Shown here piece by piece: positions 51,019 through 59,368 of a stretch of DNA of 64,000 bases; the first letter of the stretch is position 1; the number at the start of each line of letters is the position of its first letter. The translations under genes were made by a program, and so were the position numbers. Source of the DNA: Pyxidicoccus xibeiensis. GTDB taxonomy: Bacteria; Myxococcota; Myxococcia; Myxococcales; Myxococcaceae. The notes below the pieces were generated by a model. That model saw only the letters and a list, made by a program, of their open reading frames with translations, made no database searches and was not told the origin of the DNA. The stretch is from NCBI RefSeq assembly GCF_024198175.1, contig NZ_JAJVKV010000014.1, positions 175,874 to 239,873 on the forward strand, given 5' to 3'.

Positions 51019-51780
51019 TCACACCCGCGTGTCCTCGTTCTTGCGAACCCCATTCAGCCTCAGGCGGTAGCAGCTCTCCGCCGGGTTCACGATGCCCTGC
51101 GCGAGCGGAGTCTTCATGAACGTGCTGGCCTCCTCCGGCGTTCCCTGCCACGGACCGAGGCGGGCCTCGTCGAGCCGGTCCTGCTTGTTCGACCCCGGCT
51201 GGCAGTACAGCGAATGGTCGAAGCGCGCCTCCTTGCGGACCTTGCCGTCGTGGATGTGGACGGTGGGGAAGAACAGCCGCTCCGGCTCGCGACGCGGGAA
51301 GCGGAAGGCCATGGGGTGCACCGAGTGCGCTTCCTTGCGGAGCTTGAACACGGCGAAGCCAAGGTCCCGGTACTCGGGGAGCCGCTCCCACGTACCCGCT
51401 GGCAGACGGAAGCGCGCATCGAGCCGCTCGAAGTCCGCGACGGTGGGCACGAAGGAGGCCTCGAAGCCTCCCACCTTCACCACCCGGAGCGGGGCGCTCA
51501 TCGGGGCCCTCGGCGCGTTCTGGGGGGCGCCGCGCAGGACGCGCGACGCGGAAAAGCCCGCCGCCATGTCGTTGAAGAAGCTCGGGTACTTCTCCAGATT
51601 GATGAAGCGGACCGCGTCCTCCCCCGTTCCCCGAGGGACTGGCAGCGGCAGCACCATGGCCAGGTCCTCCTTCGCGGAGAACCGCATGCTGTAGACCAGG
51701 AACTGGTCCACGCCCTGGTCGTCCCGGGCGAAGATGTTCGTGTCCGAGACCGACTCCACCGACCGTGAGAAGCAACACAT
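51019..51780 (-). CDS. conserved-looking hypothetical protein
   Basis: The 253-residue protein shows ordered, coding-type segments (DQGVDQFLVYSMRFSAKEDL, AMVLPLPVPRGTGEDAVRFI, NLEKYPSFFNDMAAGF, LGFAVFKLRKEAHSVHPMAF, RFPRREPERLFFPTVHIHDG). There is no signal peptide or TM helix. The sequence looks like a soluble enzyme or binding protein, but I do not recognise the family. It is divergent from the small fragment and TIGR02996 gene that follow. Confidence 0.65.
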   Translation of the reverse strand: MCCFSRSVESVSDTNIFARDDQGVDQFLVYSMRFSAKEDLAMVLPLPVPRGTGEDAVRFINLEKYPSFFNDMAAGFSASRVLRGAPQNAPRAPMSAPLRVVKVGGFEASFVPTVADFERLDARFRLPAGTWERLPEYRDLGFAVFKLRKEAHSVHPMAFRFPRREPERLFFPTVHIHDGKVRKEARFDHSLYCQPGSNKQDRLDEARLGPWQGTPEEASTFMKTPLAQGIVNPAESCYRLRLNGVRKNEDTRV

Positions 51781-51807
51781 GGTCCGCCCCCTGAGGCTCT
51801 TGCCTCA

Positions 51808-51975
51808 CATCATTACAGCGGGACGCTCGGGTCGGCCATCCGCAGCGCGACGTACTTCAGCACCCGGGCCGTCCGCATCCATTCCCATGTTCCCCTCGCC
51901 CCGAGCCAGAGGCTGTGGCTGGAGCGGAAAGGGGCCCGCTACGACCGCGTCGAGTGGGACGTGCCGCCCGGGTGA
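51808..51975 (+). pseudogene. short C-terminal gene fragment
   Basis: About 55 coding-like codons (HHYSGTLGSAIRSATYFSTR ... LWLERKGARYDRVEWDVPPG) end in a TGA with no start upstream. Probably the tail of a lost gene. Identity unknown. Confidence 0.35.
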
Positions 51976-51988
51976 TAGGCTCCCCGCC

Positions 51989-53473
51989 GTGAGCGACAAT
52001 GCGGCCAGGCATCTCAGACTTGCGCTGGAGACCTTCGAGCGGCATGAGGAGGAGGCGGCCCTCGGGTGGCTGCTGGAGGCCTGGCGTCAGGTGCGTGCCG
52101 AGCGCATCGCCGTGCTCGCCGAGCGGGTGACAACGCGCTTCAACCCATCGAGTCCGCGCCCGGGCCTGTTTGACCGGCCGAGCGAGCTCGAGTCACTCGT
52201 GAAGTTTGCGGACCGTAGCTCTCCCCAGCAGCTGGGCAGGAGGCTCGGCGGGCGCGCGCTGCGGAAAGCAGACCCGCGCTTCACCCCCGCGCTGCTCTCC
52301 CTCGCGGCCCGGCCAGAGGCCCGGGACGGTGCCGTCTTCCACCCGCTCTGCGAGCTGCTCATCCGGGTGAATGACCCGCGCTCCCTCGAACCGCTCCGCG
52401 CGCTCCATGCGAGCCTGCCTCCCGACAGCCCCTATGCGCGGCGGCTGGGCGAGGCCAACACGCTCATCGCCCAGGCGCCGGCTCCCTCGTTGGAGGCGGA
52501 CGCCTCCGCCCTGTGTGACGCGCTGGAGGAGGCCCTGGCCCGGCGCGAGGAGGTCACGGCCCGGAGCACCCCGCTGCGCGAGGAGTTCCTCGCCCGCATC
52601 GCCGCGAATCCGGACGACGACGAGGCGCGGCTGGTACTGGCGGACCACCTGCTGGAGCACGGCGACCCGCTGGGCGAGTTCATCATGCTCCAGTGCCAAC
52701 CCCAGCCCGACGCGGAGCGTGTCGCCCGGCTGCTCAGGCTGCACGGTGCGAAGTGGGAGAAGCAGCTGAGCCCCTGGGCCGCGCGGGGGCACACCCGCTT
52801 CGAGCGCGGCCTCCCGGTGGCCGCGCAGCTGCGGGTGTCAACCCTGGGTTGCCCGCCGCCCCCCGGGCCCTTCTGGGGCACCGTCCGGGAGCTGGACTTT
52901 GACTGGACCGGCGGCTCGGAGGAGCTCGTGGACTGGCTGGCGCACCCTCACCTGCGCGGCGTGACGGTGCTGCGGAGGGTGAATGGCGCCATCGCGTACC
53001 GGCTGGGCAGGCACCCCCTACCGCTGCGGCGAATCGAGATGCAAGGAAGCCCGCCGGGTATGGTCAATCTGAAGACGGGCAGGCCGGTCGAGGATGTGGA
53101 CGTCTTCGCCCCGCTGTCCGCCCTGCCGCACCTGGCCTGGGTGGAGGTCCGGAGCGCCTGGGCGCGCGACGTGCGCTGGTGCGCGAGCGCGTTGGGTGAG
53201 CGCCTGGAGCGCTTCGAGGCCAACCACGAGGATTGTGAGACCTGGTCCCTCACGGTGACTCGCTCGGACGCGGTGCCCGTCGAGGCCACGCTGCTGAACG
53301 GGGGGCACCGCGAGGAGATGGCGGAGGCCATCCGCGCCGCGGCGGGCTTCAGCATCCGGGGGCTGCGCATCCGCACTCAGCTCCGCCTCACCCCGGACAC
53401 GCTGCGCATGCTGGAAGAAGCTTCGTCCGGTTACATGCACGTCGAGTGGGAGCTGCCCCCCGGCTCAAGGTGA
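51989..53473 (+). CDS. TIGR02996-domain protein
   Basis: The 494-residue protein starts at a GTG. Residues about 197-235 carry the TIGR02996 motif REEFLARIAANPDDDEARLV, LADHLLEHGDPLGEFIMLQ, a short helical module of myxobacterial and planctomycetal proteins with unknown function. The N-terminal ~190 residues are helical repeats (ALLSLAARPEARDGAVF, LELLIRVNDPRSLEPLRAL-like). The C-terminal half resembles leucine-rich-repeat-like strands seen after this motif (LDFDWTGGSEELVDWLAHPH). There is no membrane segment. Such genes are numerous in myxobacteria. Confidence 0.88.
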   Translation: MSDNAARHLRLALETFERHEEEAALGWLLEAWRQVRAERIAVLAERVTTRFNPSSPRPGLFDRPSELESLVKFADRSSPQQLGRRLGGRALRKADPRFTPALLSLAARPEARDGAVFHPLCELLIRVNDPRSLEPLRALHASLPPDSPYARRLGEANTLIAQAPAPSLEADASALCDALEEALARREEVTARSTPLREEFLARIAANPDDDEARLVLADHLLEHGDPLGEFIMLQCQPQPDAERVARLLRLHGAKWEKQLSPWAARGHTRFERGLPVAAQLRVSTLGCPPPPGPFWGTVRELDFDWTGGSEELVDWLAHPHLRGVTVLRRVNGAIAYRLGRHPLPLRRIEMQGSPPGMVNLKTGRPVEDVDVFAPLSALPHLAWVEVRSAWARDVRWCASALGERLERFEANHEDCETWSLTVTRSDAVPVEATLLNGGHREEMAEAIRAAAGFSIRGLRIRTQLRLTPDTLRMLEEASSGYMHVEWELPPGSR

Positions 53474-53567
53474 CGCATTCACGTCCACGTACGCACGCCT
53501 CGCGGGCACGGAGACGAGGCGGCCCTCCGGCAGCACGTACGCGGTGAGCCGGCCACCGTACACGCTC
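53471..53567 (-). pseudogene. C-terminal fragment of an unknown protein
   Basis: About 31 codons (VYGGRLTAYVLPEGRLVSVP, ARRAYVDVNASP, stop) lie tail-to-tail with the TIGR02996 gene, whose TGA overlaps its stop. The 5' side ends at an R485-type left boundary (copy I). Confidence 0.5.
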
Positions 53568-53600
53568 CCTCAAGCGGGGGCGGAGCCGGGCTGGAGGCTC
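53568..53600 (+). repeat. R485 left-end stub (copy I)
   Basis: CTCCCTCAAGCGGGGGCGGA and the next ~13 bp match the left end of copy B. Only ~33 bp remain before the tRNA-like sequence. Confidence 0.6.
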
Positions 53601-53603
53601 AGG

Positions 53604-53640
53604 TGGTCGGGGAGACAGGATTTGAACCCGTGGACACGGT
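53604..53640 (-). other. tRNA 3'-end-like sequence (attachment-site type)
   Basis: On the minus strand, ACGGG-TTCAAAT-CCTGT forms a T-arm, followed by the seven-base acceptor strand CTCCCCG, a discriminator A and encoded CCA (53604-53606). This is exactly the order of a tRNA 3' end. The 5' three-quarters of a tRNA are absent. Such 3'-end copies are what integrases leave at the far side of a genomic island. Confidence 0.65.
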
Positions 53641-53643
53641 GAG

Positions 53644-54022
53644 CCCCTCTATGGGCAAGGCGTGAGGGACTGGAAGCTGCCGCCACCTGGCCGCGCCTCG
53701 AACCACCCGAGCAGCCAGGGGCTCCACGGAAGCCCGTGGGAGCCCCTCCGTAGCGTGAGCCCTGGCGAGGTGTGGCAGGGGAGGGGCAGGTGGAGGAGCG
53801 CGGGTGGGAGTACCGGCGGAGGCAGCCGGAGGGGACGGTGCTGTACGAGGCGGTGAGGGACAACCTCGCCACGCTGCTGGCGGAGGCAGGTGAGCTGGGA
53901 CGCGGCCTGCCCGGTACGTGGAGCGGGACTTCGCCAGGTACCTGGAATGCGGAGTGCTGGCACACGGCTTCGCGCGGGTGCGCTGCGAGAGTTGCAAGGA
54001 CGAACTGCTCGTCGCCTTCTCG
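53644..54022 (+). pseudogene. IS91-family transposase, 5' fragment (copy H2)
   Basis: It begins CCCCTCTATGGGC directly after the tRNA-like sequence. It has the same N-terminal domain as H1 (YEAVRDNLATLLAEAGELGR) and the same one-base loss. It then continues in the correct other frame with LECGVLAHGFARVRCESCKD and ELLVAFS, part of the zinc-binding Cys region, until it is cut by the left end of the transposon at 54023. Confidence 0.85.
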
Positions 54023-54266
54023 TGTGTTGCTGAGAAAAGTGGTTGATGGAGATCGCTGTCGCGACGAGCGCGCTGGTTGCCGGGAAGGGATGTTGCAGGC
54101 CGCGCGGAGTCCAGCAGCGAGCCGGATTCTGGCGCGCCACGCTGCGTGAGGTAGTCCGCGTGGCTCTGAGAGGACGGGGCGCGGCGGTGTTCGCCAGCTC
54201 GCGTGCGAGAAAGGTGACCTGGAGCGTGCGGCAACACGCTCACAGGTCGAGCGCCCCGCTTGACGT

Positions 54267-54890
54267 GTGAGAGAGAAGCGAGGCACCCAAGGAGTCGTAC
54301 GGGCGCGCGTCGGCGTCAAGTCCTGGGCGGCACAGATGCCGTCCGTGTCGGCGGTACGCCCGGCGAGCTGCGCCGCTTGCGGCGCGGCGAGCCGCCCTGT
54401 GGGAGCGCCTCTGGGGCTTCATGGGCATGGCAGCCGGAGCCGCCAGGTGCGCGGGCCGCTGGACGCTGGCGCGTCGCCCGTCCTCGTAGAGTTGCGCGTG
54501 CGACGCTACCGCTGCCGTGCGTGCGGCGTGTCGCAGACGGTAGTGCCCGCGGAGGTGCTGGCCAGGAAGCTCTATTCGCTCGCGGCCATCGCCTGGGCGC
54601 TCGCCCTGTGGGGCCTTGAGTCGCTGCCGGCGGCGGCGGTGCGCAGGCGCGTGAGTCCGTGGGACGTGGTGGGGCCAGGGAGCGCTGGGCGCTGGGATGC
54701 CCTCTGCCGCTGGGCCGGGGAGGTCAGGCGCGGGACGCTCCTGTGCTGCGTGCGGCCGGCGCCCGCGGACTGGACGGCGCGAGCGGTGGCCGCACGAGCG
54801 GCGACGACAGTCGCCGCCTTTGCGCTCCCGGCGACGGGACCGCCATCGCTGTCCGCCTGTTCGTTCCGGGGAGCCGAGCGCGCTCGCTGA
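54267..54890 (+). CDS. DUF6431-like zinc-finger/HTH protein of the transposon
   Basis: Up to 207 residues from a GTG at 54267; an ATG at 54336 is an alternative. It has SCAACGAASRP and YRCRACGVSQTVVPAEV as a four-Cys zinc site, then a helical region ARKLYSLAAIAWALALWGLE. Proteins with this arrangement commonly precede DDE transposase and ATPase genes in actinobacterial and myxobacterial elements and may bind the ends. The family name is from memory, so the function is inferred. Confidence 0.65.
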   Translation: MREKRGTQGVVRARVGVKSWAAQMPSVSAVRPASCAACGAASRPVGAPLGLHGHGSRSRQVRGPLDAGASPVLVELRVRRYRCRACGVSQTVVPAEVLARKLYSLAAIAWALALWGLESLPAAAVRRRVSPWDVVGPGSAGRWDALCRWAGEVRRGTLLCCVRPAPADWTARAVAARAATTVAAFALPATGPPSLSACSFRGAERAR

Positions 54891-55047
54891 GGGACTTGCT
54901 CCGCGGCCATCGGCTCGCCCCGCGGAGAAGTCCGTCCCACCCGACACGCCCCGTCCTCGAAGACCTGCCTCCAGCGGGACGGTAGGCGTCTGTTCTCCCA
55001 AGAGGCCCATGCCGGGATGAGGGGGCGGTACGGGAAGTCCGCGCAAA

Positions 55048-56409
55048 ATGAAGAGCCTCACCCCGAAGTCCCACGCCGAGGCGGTGGCGGTGTTTCGCCA
55101 CGGAGTCATCGGCGCCCTCACCCAGGCGCAGATGGACCGAGGCCAGCTCGCCTCGGCGCTCGAGTCCCTCGCCCAGCAGCGCTTCGTGCCGCCGGGCGCC
55201 AAGGCGAGCCACTGCTACTCGGCGGCCACGCTCGAGCGCTGGTACTACGCGTACAAGAAGCGCGGCCTCTCAGGCCTCGCCCCGCGCGACCGCAGCGACA
55301 AGGGCCGCGCCCAGCAGCTCTCGGCGGCCCAGCGCGAGCTGCTGCTCGACATCCGGCGGGAGTACCCGTCCGCGTCCGTGACGCTCATCCTGCGCACGCT
55401 CGTCACCGATGGCCGACTCGAGAAGGACGCCGTCTCGGCGACGACGGTGCGCCGCCTCTTTGCGCAAGCAGGACTCGACCGCGTCGGGATGCGCGACGGC
55501 AGCGGCACGAAGACGCGCCTGCGCTGGCAGGCCGAGCGCCCCATGGCTCTGTGGCACGCGGACGTGTGTCACGGGCCTGGACTCACCGTCGGGGGCAAGT
55601 CGCTGCCCTTGCGCATCCACGCGCTGCTGGACGACGCGAGTCGGTACGTCGTGGCGTTGGAGGCCCACCACACTGAGCGCGAGGTGGACATGCTTGGCCT
55701 CATGGTGCGCGCCCTGCGCAAGCACGGTCCGCCGGACGCTCTCTACCTGGACAATGGCGCCACGTACCGGGGCGAGACGCTCGCCACCGCGTGCGCTCGC
55801 ATCGGCACGTCGCTCTTGCACGCGCGGCCCTACGACGCCCCCGCCCGCGGGAAGATGGAGCGCTTCTGGCGCACGCTGCGCGAGGGCTGCCTCGACTTCC
55901 TCGGGCCCGTCGCCTCCCTGCACGACGTCAATGTCCGCCTCTGCGCCTTCCTCGACGCGCACTACCACGTCACGTCGCACGCGGCCCTCATGGGCGCGAC
56001 ACCGAAAACCGTCTTCGAGGCCGCGCCCCGGGCGCCCGATGGCTTCGACGAGGCGAAGCTGCGCGAGGCTCTCACCACCCGCATCCGCCGACGCGTGCGG
56101 CGCGACACCACCGTCGCTGTCGATGGCGCCGACTACGAGCTCGACGCAGGCCACCTCGCCGGGCGCCTCGTGCACCTGTGCCGCTGCCTTGTCGACTTGG
56201 GTGAGGCTCCCTGGGCCGAATTCGAGGGCAAGCGCTACACCCTCCACCCAGTCGACGCGGTGAAGAACGCGCGCCGCAAGAGGCCGCTGCGTCGGCCTCC
56301 CATCCACGACGAGACGTACCGGCCACACCCCGCGTTTGACCCGCCCCGCGCGCTCCTCGACCGCGCCGTCGGGCGTCCTCCTCAGCATCGCGATGGAGGT
56401 GGGTCATGA
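55048..56409 (+). CDS. DDE transposase, TniA/Mu-A-like (rve integrase core)
   Basis: The 453-residue protein has N-terminal helix-turn-helix regions (CYSAATLERWYYAYKKRGLS, VSATTVRRLFAQAGLDR) and an integrase core with the first Asp in ALWHADVCHGPG, the second in DALYLDNGATYRG, and the Glu in GKMERFWRTLREG. A C-terminal beta-barrel-like part follows (TTVAVDGADYELDAGHLAGR). It cuts and joins transposon ends, in this class together with an AAA+ ATPase. It appears intact. The last bases overlap the ATPase start (ATGA). Confidence 0.92.
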   Translation: MKSLTPKSHAEAVAVFRHGVIGALTQAQMDRGQLASALESLAQQRFVPPGAKASHCYSAATLERWYYAYKKRGLSGLAPRDRSDKGRAQQLSAAQRELLLDIRREYPSASVTLILRTLVTDGRLEKDAVSATTVRRLFAQAGLDRVGMRDGSGTKTRLRWQAERPMALWHADVCHGPGLTVGGKSLPLRIHALLDDASRYVVALEAHHTEREVDMLGLMVRALRKHGPPDALYLDNGATYRGETLATACARIGTSLLHARPYDAPARGKMERFWRTLREGCLDFLGPVASLHDVNVRLCAFLDAHYHVTSHAALMGATPKTVFEAAPRAPDGFDEAKLREALTTRIRRRVRRDTTVAVDGADYELDAGHLAGRLVHLCRCLVDLGEAPWAEFEGKRYTLHPVDAVKNARRKRPLRRPPIHDETYRPHPAFDPPRALLDRAVGRPPQHRDGGGS

Positions 56410-57219
56410 CGCCCGCCTACGTCACCCACTTCGGCTTCTCCGAGGCGCCCTTCTCCAAGGAGATTGCCGACGCGGACCTCTGGCTGCCCGCCTCCAAGAC
56501 GGACCTCGTCGAGGAACTCTGCGAGGCCGTGCGCGAGCGGCAGAGCGTCATGCTGGTGGGCGAGCCCGGCGTCGGCAAGACGTGCGTCCTGCGCGCGCTC
56601 CGCCACCGGCTACCCCAGGCGGGCTTCCGCCTCACCTACTGTCACAACGCCACGCTGGGCCGCCGCGACTTCTACCGCCAGCTGTGTCTTGCCCTCGGGC
56701 TCACGCCGTCCGCCACCGCGGCCTCTGTCTTCTACGCCGTGTCCAGCCACGTGGAGGACCTCGGTCGCGAGCGCGTCCACCCCGTCTTCCTCCTCGACGA
56801 GGCGCACCTGCTCCACCAGGACGTGCTCGACCACCTCCACATCCTCCTGAACTACCAGTGGGACTCGAAGGCGCTCCTCTCCCTCATCCTCGTCGGCCTG
56901 CCCGAGCTCGACTCGCGGCTCGCGATGCGCCGTAACCGCAGCCTCGCCTCCCGCCTCGCACGCCGGCTCACCATCGACGCGCTTCAGCCCGATGACACCG
57001 CGGAGTACCTCCGCCTGCGCCTGAAGAACGCGGGCTGCGAGCGAGAGCTTCTTCGCCTCCGACGCGATGGCGATGCTCCACGAGGCCGCCTCCGGCGCTC
57101 ACCGCGACATCGACCGGCTCGCGACCACTGCGCTTCGCGAGGCCGCGCGTCGCAAGAAAAAGCTCGTCGAGCGCGACGTACTCGCACGCGTGCTCGACAC
57201 CGACGCCGCCGCTCTGTAG
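56406..57219 (+). pseudogene. AAA+ ATPase, TniB/ExeA-like, frameshifted near its 3' end
   Basis: It starts YVTHFGFSEAPFSKEIADAD, then has Walker A VGEPGVGKTC (about 52-61) and Walker B VFLLDEAHLL (about 127-136), as in TniB/IstB/ExeA-type transposition ATPases. Near 57040 the frame breaks. Reading on in the next frame gives FFASDAMAMLHEAASGAHRD, IDRLATTALREAARRKKKL and a natural stop at 57217-57219, the expected family end. No slippery sequence suggests a programmed shift, so this is probably an inactivating one-base indel. Confidence 0.85.
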
Positions 57220-57227
57220 GCCGCTCC

Positions 57228-57267
57228 CATCACCGAGCGCGCTCGCTGACGCTCGCGCTCGGTGATG
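57228..57267. terminator. hairpin after the transposition ATPase
   Basis: CATCACCGAGCGCG-(12 nt)-CGCGCTCGGTGATG is a perfect 14-bp stem starting 9 bp after the ATPase stop and inside the right end of the transposon. It is likely a terminator protecting the flank or the element from read-through. Confidence 0.55.
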
Positions 57268-57319
57268 CCCATCAACTAGGCGGATCGCTCGTCCATCAAC
57301 CAGCTCGCCTCGCAACACA

Positions 57320-57664
57320 AAGGGTTGCTTTCACCTTGGAGCGCTCCACGTGGAAGGCCGCGGAGTGCCCCAGGACGAGCGCCGCGCCGCCGAGCTGTTG
57401 GAAAAGGCCTGCGCGGGCGGAGAGGCCACGGGTTGCCTCAACCTTGGAGCGCTCTACGCGGCAGGTCGCGGAGTGCCCCAGGACGAGCGCCGCGCCGCTG
57501 CGCTGTATGAGAAGGCCTGCACAGGCGGAGAGGCCAAGGGTTGCTTCAACGTCGGTATGTTCTTCGAGCGGGGCCGCGGAGGGCCCAAGTCAGCAAGCCG
57601 CGCCTCTACGTACTTTGAGAAGGCCTGCCAGGCCGGTATGTCCGAGGCTTGCGCCCGGCGGTGA
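57320..57664 (+). pseudogene. Sel1-repeat protein fragment, 5' end lost
   Basis: Directly after the transposon end the frame reads KGCFHLGALHVEGRGVPQDE, then two further Sel1-like repeats (GCLNLGALYAAGRGVPQDE, GCFNVGMFFERGRGG) and a natural end EACARR. Sel1 repeats are helical adaptors. The start codon, signal and any earlier repeats are missing; a GTG at 57350 could only give a truncated product. Confidence 0.8.
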
Positions 57665-57678
57665 GCGAGGACCCGGCG

Positions 57679-58560
57679 CTACGACGGCACAACCGGCGTG
57701 GTCCGTAGCCCTGAGCCTCGCCCGGCTCGGTAGACAGGTTGAATAGGCTGCCTGCCTCTGTGCCTCAGCCATGCGCTCGTACTCGGCCGGGTTGACATGG
57801 CCAGGTGAGGAGCGAGGGCGCCTGTGGTGTAGAACACCTCAATGTAGTCGAGCAGCGCGAGCCTCGCCTTTTCGCGCGTCCGGAAGCTGCGCGTGTAGAC
57901 GAGTTCCCGCTTCAACCTGATGAAGAAGCTCTCGACGCGTCATCCCAGCAGTTGCCCTCACGGCTCATGGAGCAGGTGGTGCCGCACGCACTGAGCCGCA
58001 CTTGGTAGTCCTCTCTGACTGCCCCTGCCGGAGGGGTGCAGTGCAGGGCCCGCACGCACTGCGAGCGCCATGTCGAATGCGGCGAGGACGAGGTGCCAGT
58101 CGATTCTCTCCCCCATGCTCCAGCCAACGACGCGGCGGCTGAAGTGGTCCAGCACGAGGGCCACGCAGCGCCGGCCTTCAGCGGTCCACCGCAGGTGATG
58201 TCGCCCGCCGGGGTGCAGTTGCGCCGGTGAGACAGGACGTCGCGGGTCACCCCGCTGGGGGTGACTGGAAGGGCATGCTTGCTATGGGTAGTCCGCACGA
58301 AGGGTCGTCTTCTGCGTGCCGCCAGGCCATCCTGCCGCATGAGGCGGGCGACGCGCTTCTGGGGAGACGTGCCGGCCTCGTGCGTGCAACTCCGCATCGA
58401 CGCGTGGACTGCTGTAGGTGCCGCCGCGGCTCGACGTCGGGCCCCGGCGGGGGCGCCGATGAGCTCGGCTTCTCTCGCGGCGACGGCCCTGAATCCGGAG
58501 GAGGTGGGTAGCCATTCGGTGGTGGGTGGGTGTAGGTGCCTTTCGTCATTCTCCAAGCGA
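57679..58560 (-). pseudogene. IS3-family transposase (OrfB-type) remnant with several frameshifts
   Basis: Pieces in different frames line up in IS3 OrfB order: TYSSPRVDAELHARGRHVS, KRVARLMRQDGLAARRRRPF, the first-Asp region GDITCGGPLKAG (altered), a WSMGER/ALVLDHFSRRVVG strand, CSMSREGNCWDDA, and MKRELVYTRSFRTREKARLA, LLDYIEVFYT. At least three shifts are needed. It is an old, dead copy. Confidence 0.75.
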
Positions 58561-58726
58561 ATGCCGACACCTTGCTTCAGGCGTGCCGGCCTCTGCGCCA
58601 TCGTGCTCTCGGCCTGTGCGATTCATGAGGCGATTTACTTCAGTTCTTGCGAGAAAGTGAGCGCGGACACATACTGCTCCGGTGGTTCGAGGTGGGCCCG
58701 TGGTGGGTCCATCGGAAGGAGCATCG

Positions 58727-59368
58727 ATGAAGGCGCTGGGTGAGCTGCTGGCGAATGGGGAGCACCTCGATTTGATGAGGAAGCTGGTGCACTGCATTGC
58801 CCAGGCCTACGCCGACGCGAGAGACCTTCACCACCCCGAAGTCGGCAGCGACGCGCGCACCTTCGGGATGAGTGTCTACACCTTCGTCTGGCACCGCCTC
58901 GAGGAGTCCGGCCTCGTCCGGGTGACGTCGAAGGAGCCGTACTGGTTCGAGTTCGACACGGAAATGGTGGCCTCGCACCGGGTAACGGGCCCCACCCCCG
59001 GCGCCGACATCCACGCCTGCTTCCCGAGAGACCGCGAGGGCTGGCCCAGCACCGTCAATCGCCAGGGCGCCTTCGACTTCTCCCCGCAGCCCGGCGTGAC
59101 GAACAACGTCCTCGTGCTGGCGCACCGGGGCGACTCCGCGACGGGCCTTCTGGACGTGCACCTGTGTCGGCCCTGCGTCGACGAGCATGGCTCCCTCGTG
59201 CGTTGGGAGGAGGCGGCCGTCATCTGGGAGCGGGGGGCGGAGGAGGCCTCGCCGCTCGTCACGCCTGCCCCTGGGGCGGAGCAGAAGCCGGCCGAGGAGA
59301 ACAAGCCCAAGCCCGTCGTCACCCCTAAGAAGAAGCGCAAGAAGGACACCGGGGATGCTTCCGAATAG
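58727..59368 (+). CDS. unknown protein, first gene of XRE-ImmA/DUF4365 cassette
   Basis: The 213-residue protein starts at the ATG at 58727 behind AAGGAG. The N-terminus is helical (ALGELLANGEHLDLMRKLVH). A middle region has FGMSVYTFVWHRLEESGLVR and WFEFDTEMVASHRVTGPTPG; a later part has NVLVLAHRGDSATGLLDVHL and CRPCVDEHG. The tail is Lys/Glu/Pro-rich and disordered (KPKPVVTPKKKRKK). I do not recognise the fold. It overlaps the XRE-ImmA gene by 14 bp, so the two are co-translated. It could be an effector, an adaptor or the ImmA target. Confidence 0.7.
   Translation: MKALGELLANGEHLDLMRKLVHCIAQAYADARDLHHPEVGSDARTFGMSVYTFVWHRLEESGLVRVTSKEPYWFEFDTEMVASHRVTGPTPGADIHACFPRDREGWPSTVNRQGAFDFSPQPGVTNNVLVLAHRGDSATGLLDVHLCRPCVDEHGSLVRWEEAAVIWERGAEEASPLVTPAPGAEQKPAEENKPKPVVTPKKKRKKDTGDASE

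Larger units (their letters stand above)
54023..57319 (+). mobile_element. Tn5053/Mu-like transposon (DUF6431 protein, DDE transposase, AAA+ ATPase) with terminal repeats
   Basis: The left end is TGTGTTGC-TGAG followed by AGTGGTTGATGGAGATCG. The reverse complement of the right end is TGTGTTGC-GAGG followed by AGCTGGTTGATGGACGAGCG. The shared TGTGTTGC tips and internal GGTTGATGG boxes define inverted ends 3.3 kb apart; a further GTTGATGG box lies inside the right end. Between them lie three + strand genes, with the last two overlapping by ATGA. No matching target duplication is visible at the two sides. The ATPase gene is frameshifted, so the element is probably no longer autonomous. Confidence 0.85.

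Noticed and set aside
55048..57219. CRISPR-associated Tn7-like transposon (CAST)
   Set aside because: No Cas gene, TniQ or CRISPR array is present between the ends; only the DUF6431-like, DDE and ATPase genes are found.
56406..57746. Single 446-residue ATPase extending to 57746
   Set aside because: After about 57040 that frame becomes Arg/His-rich nonsense, whereas the neighbouring frame continues the family sequence and stops at 57219.
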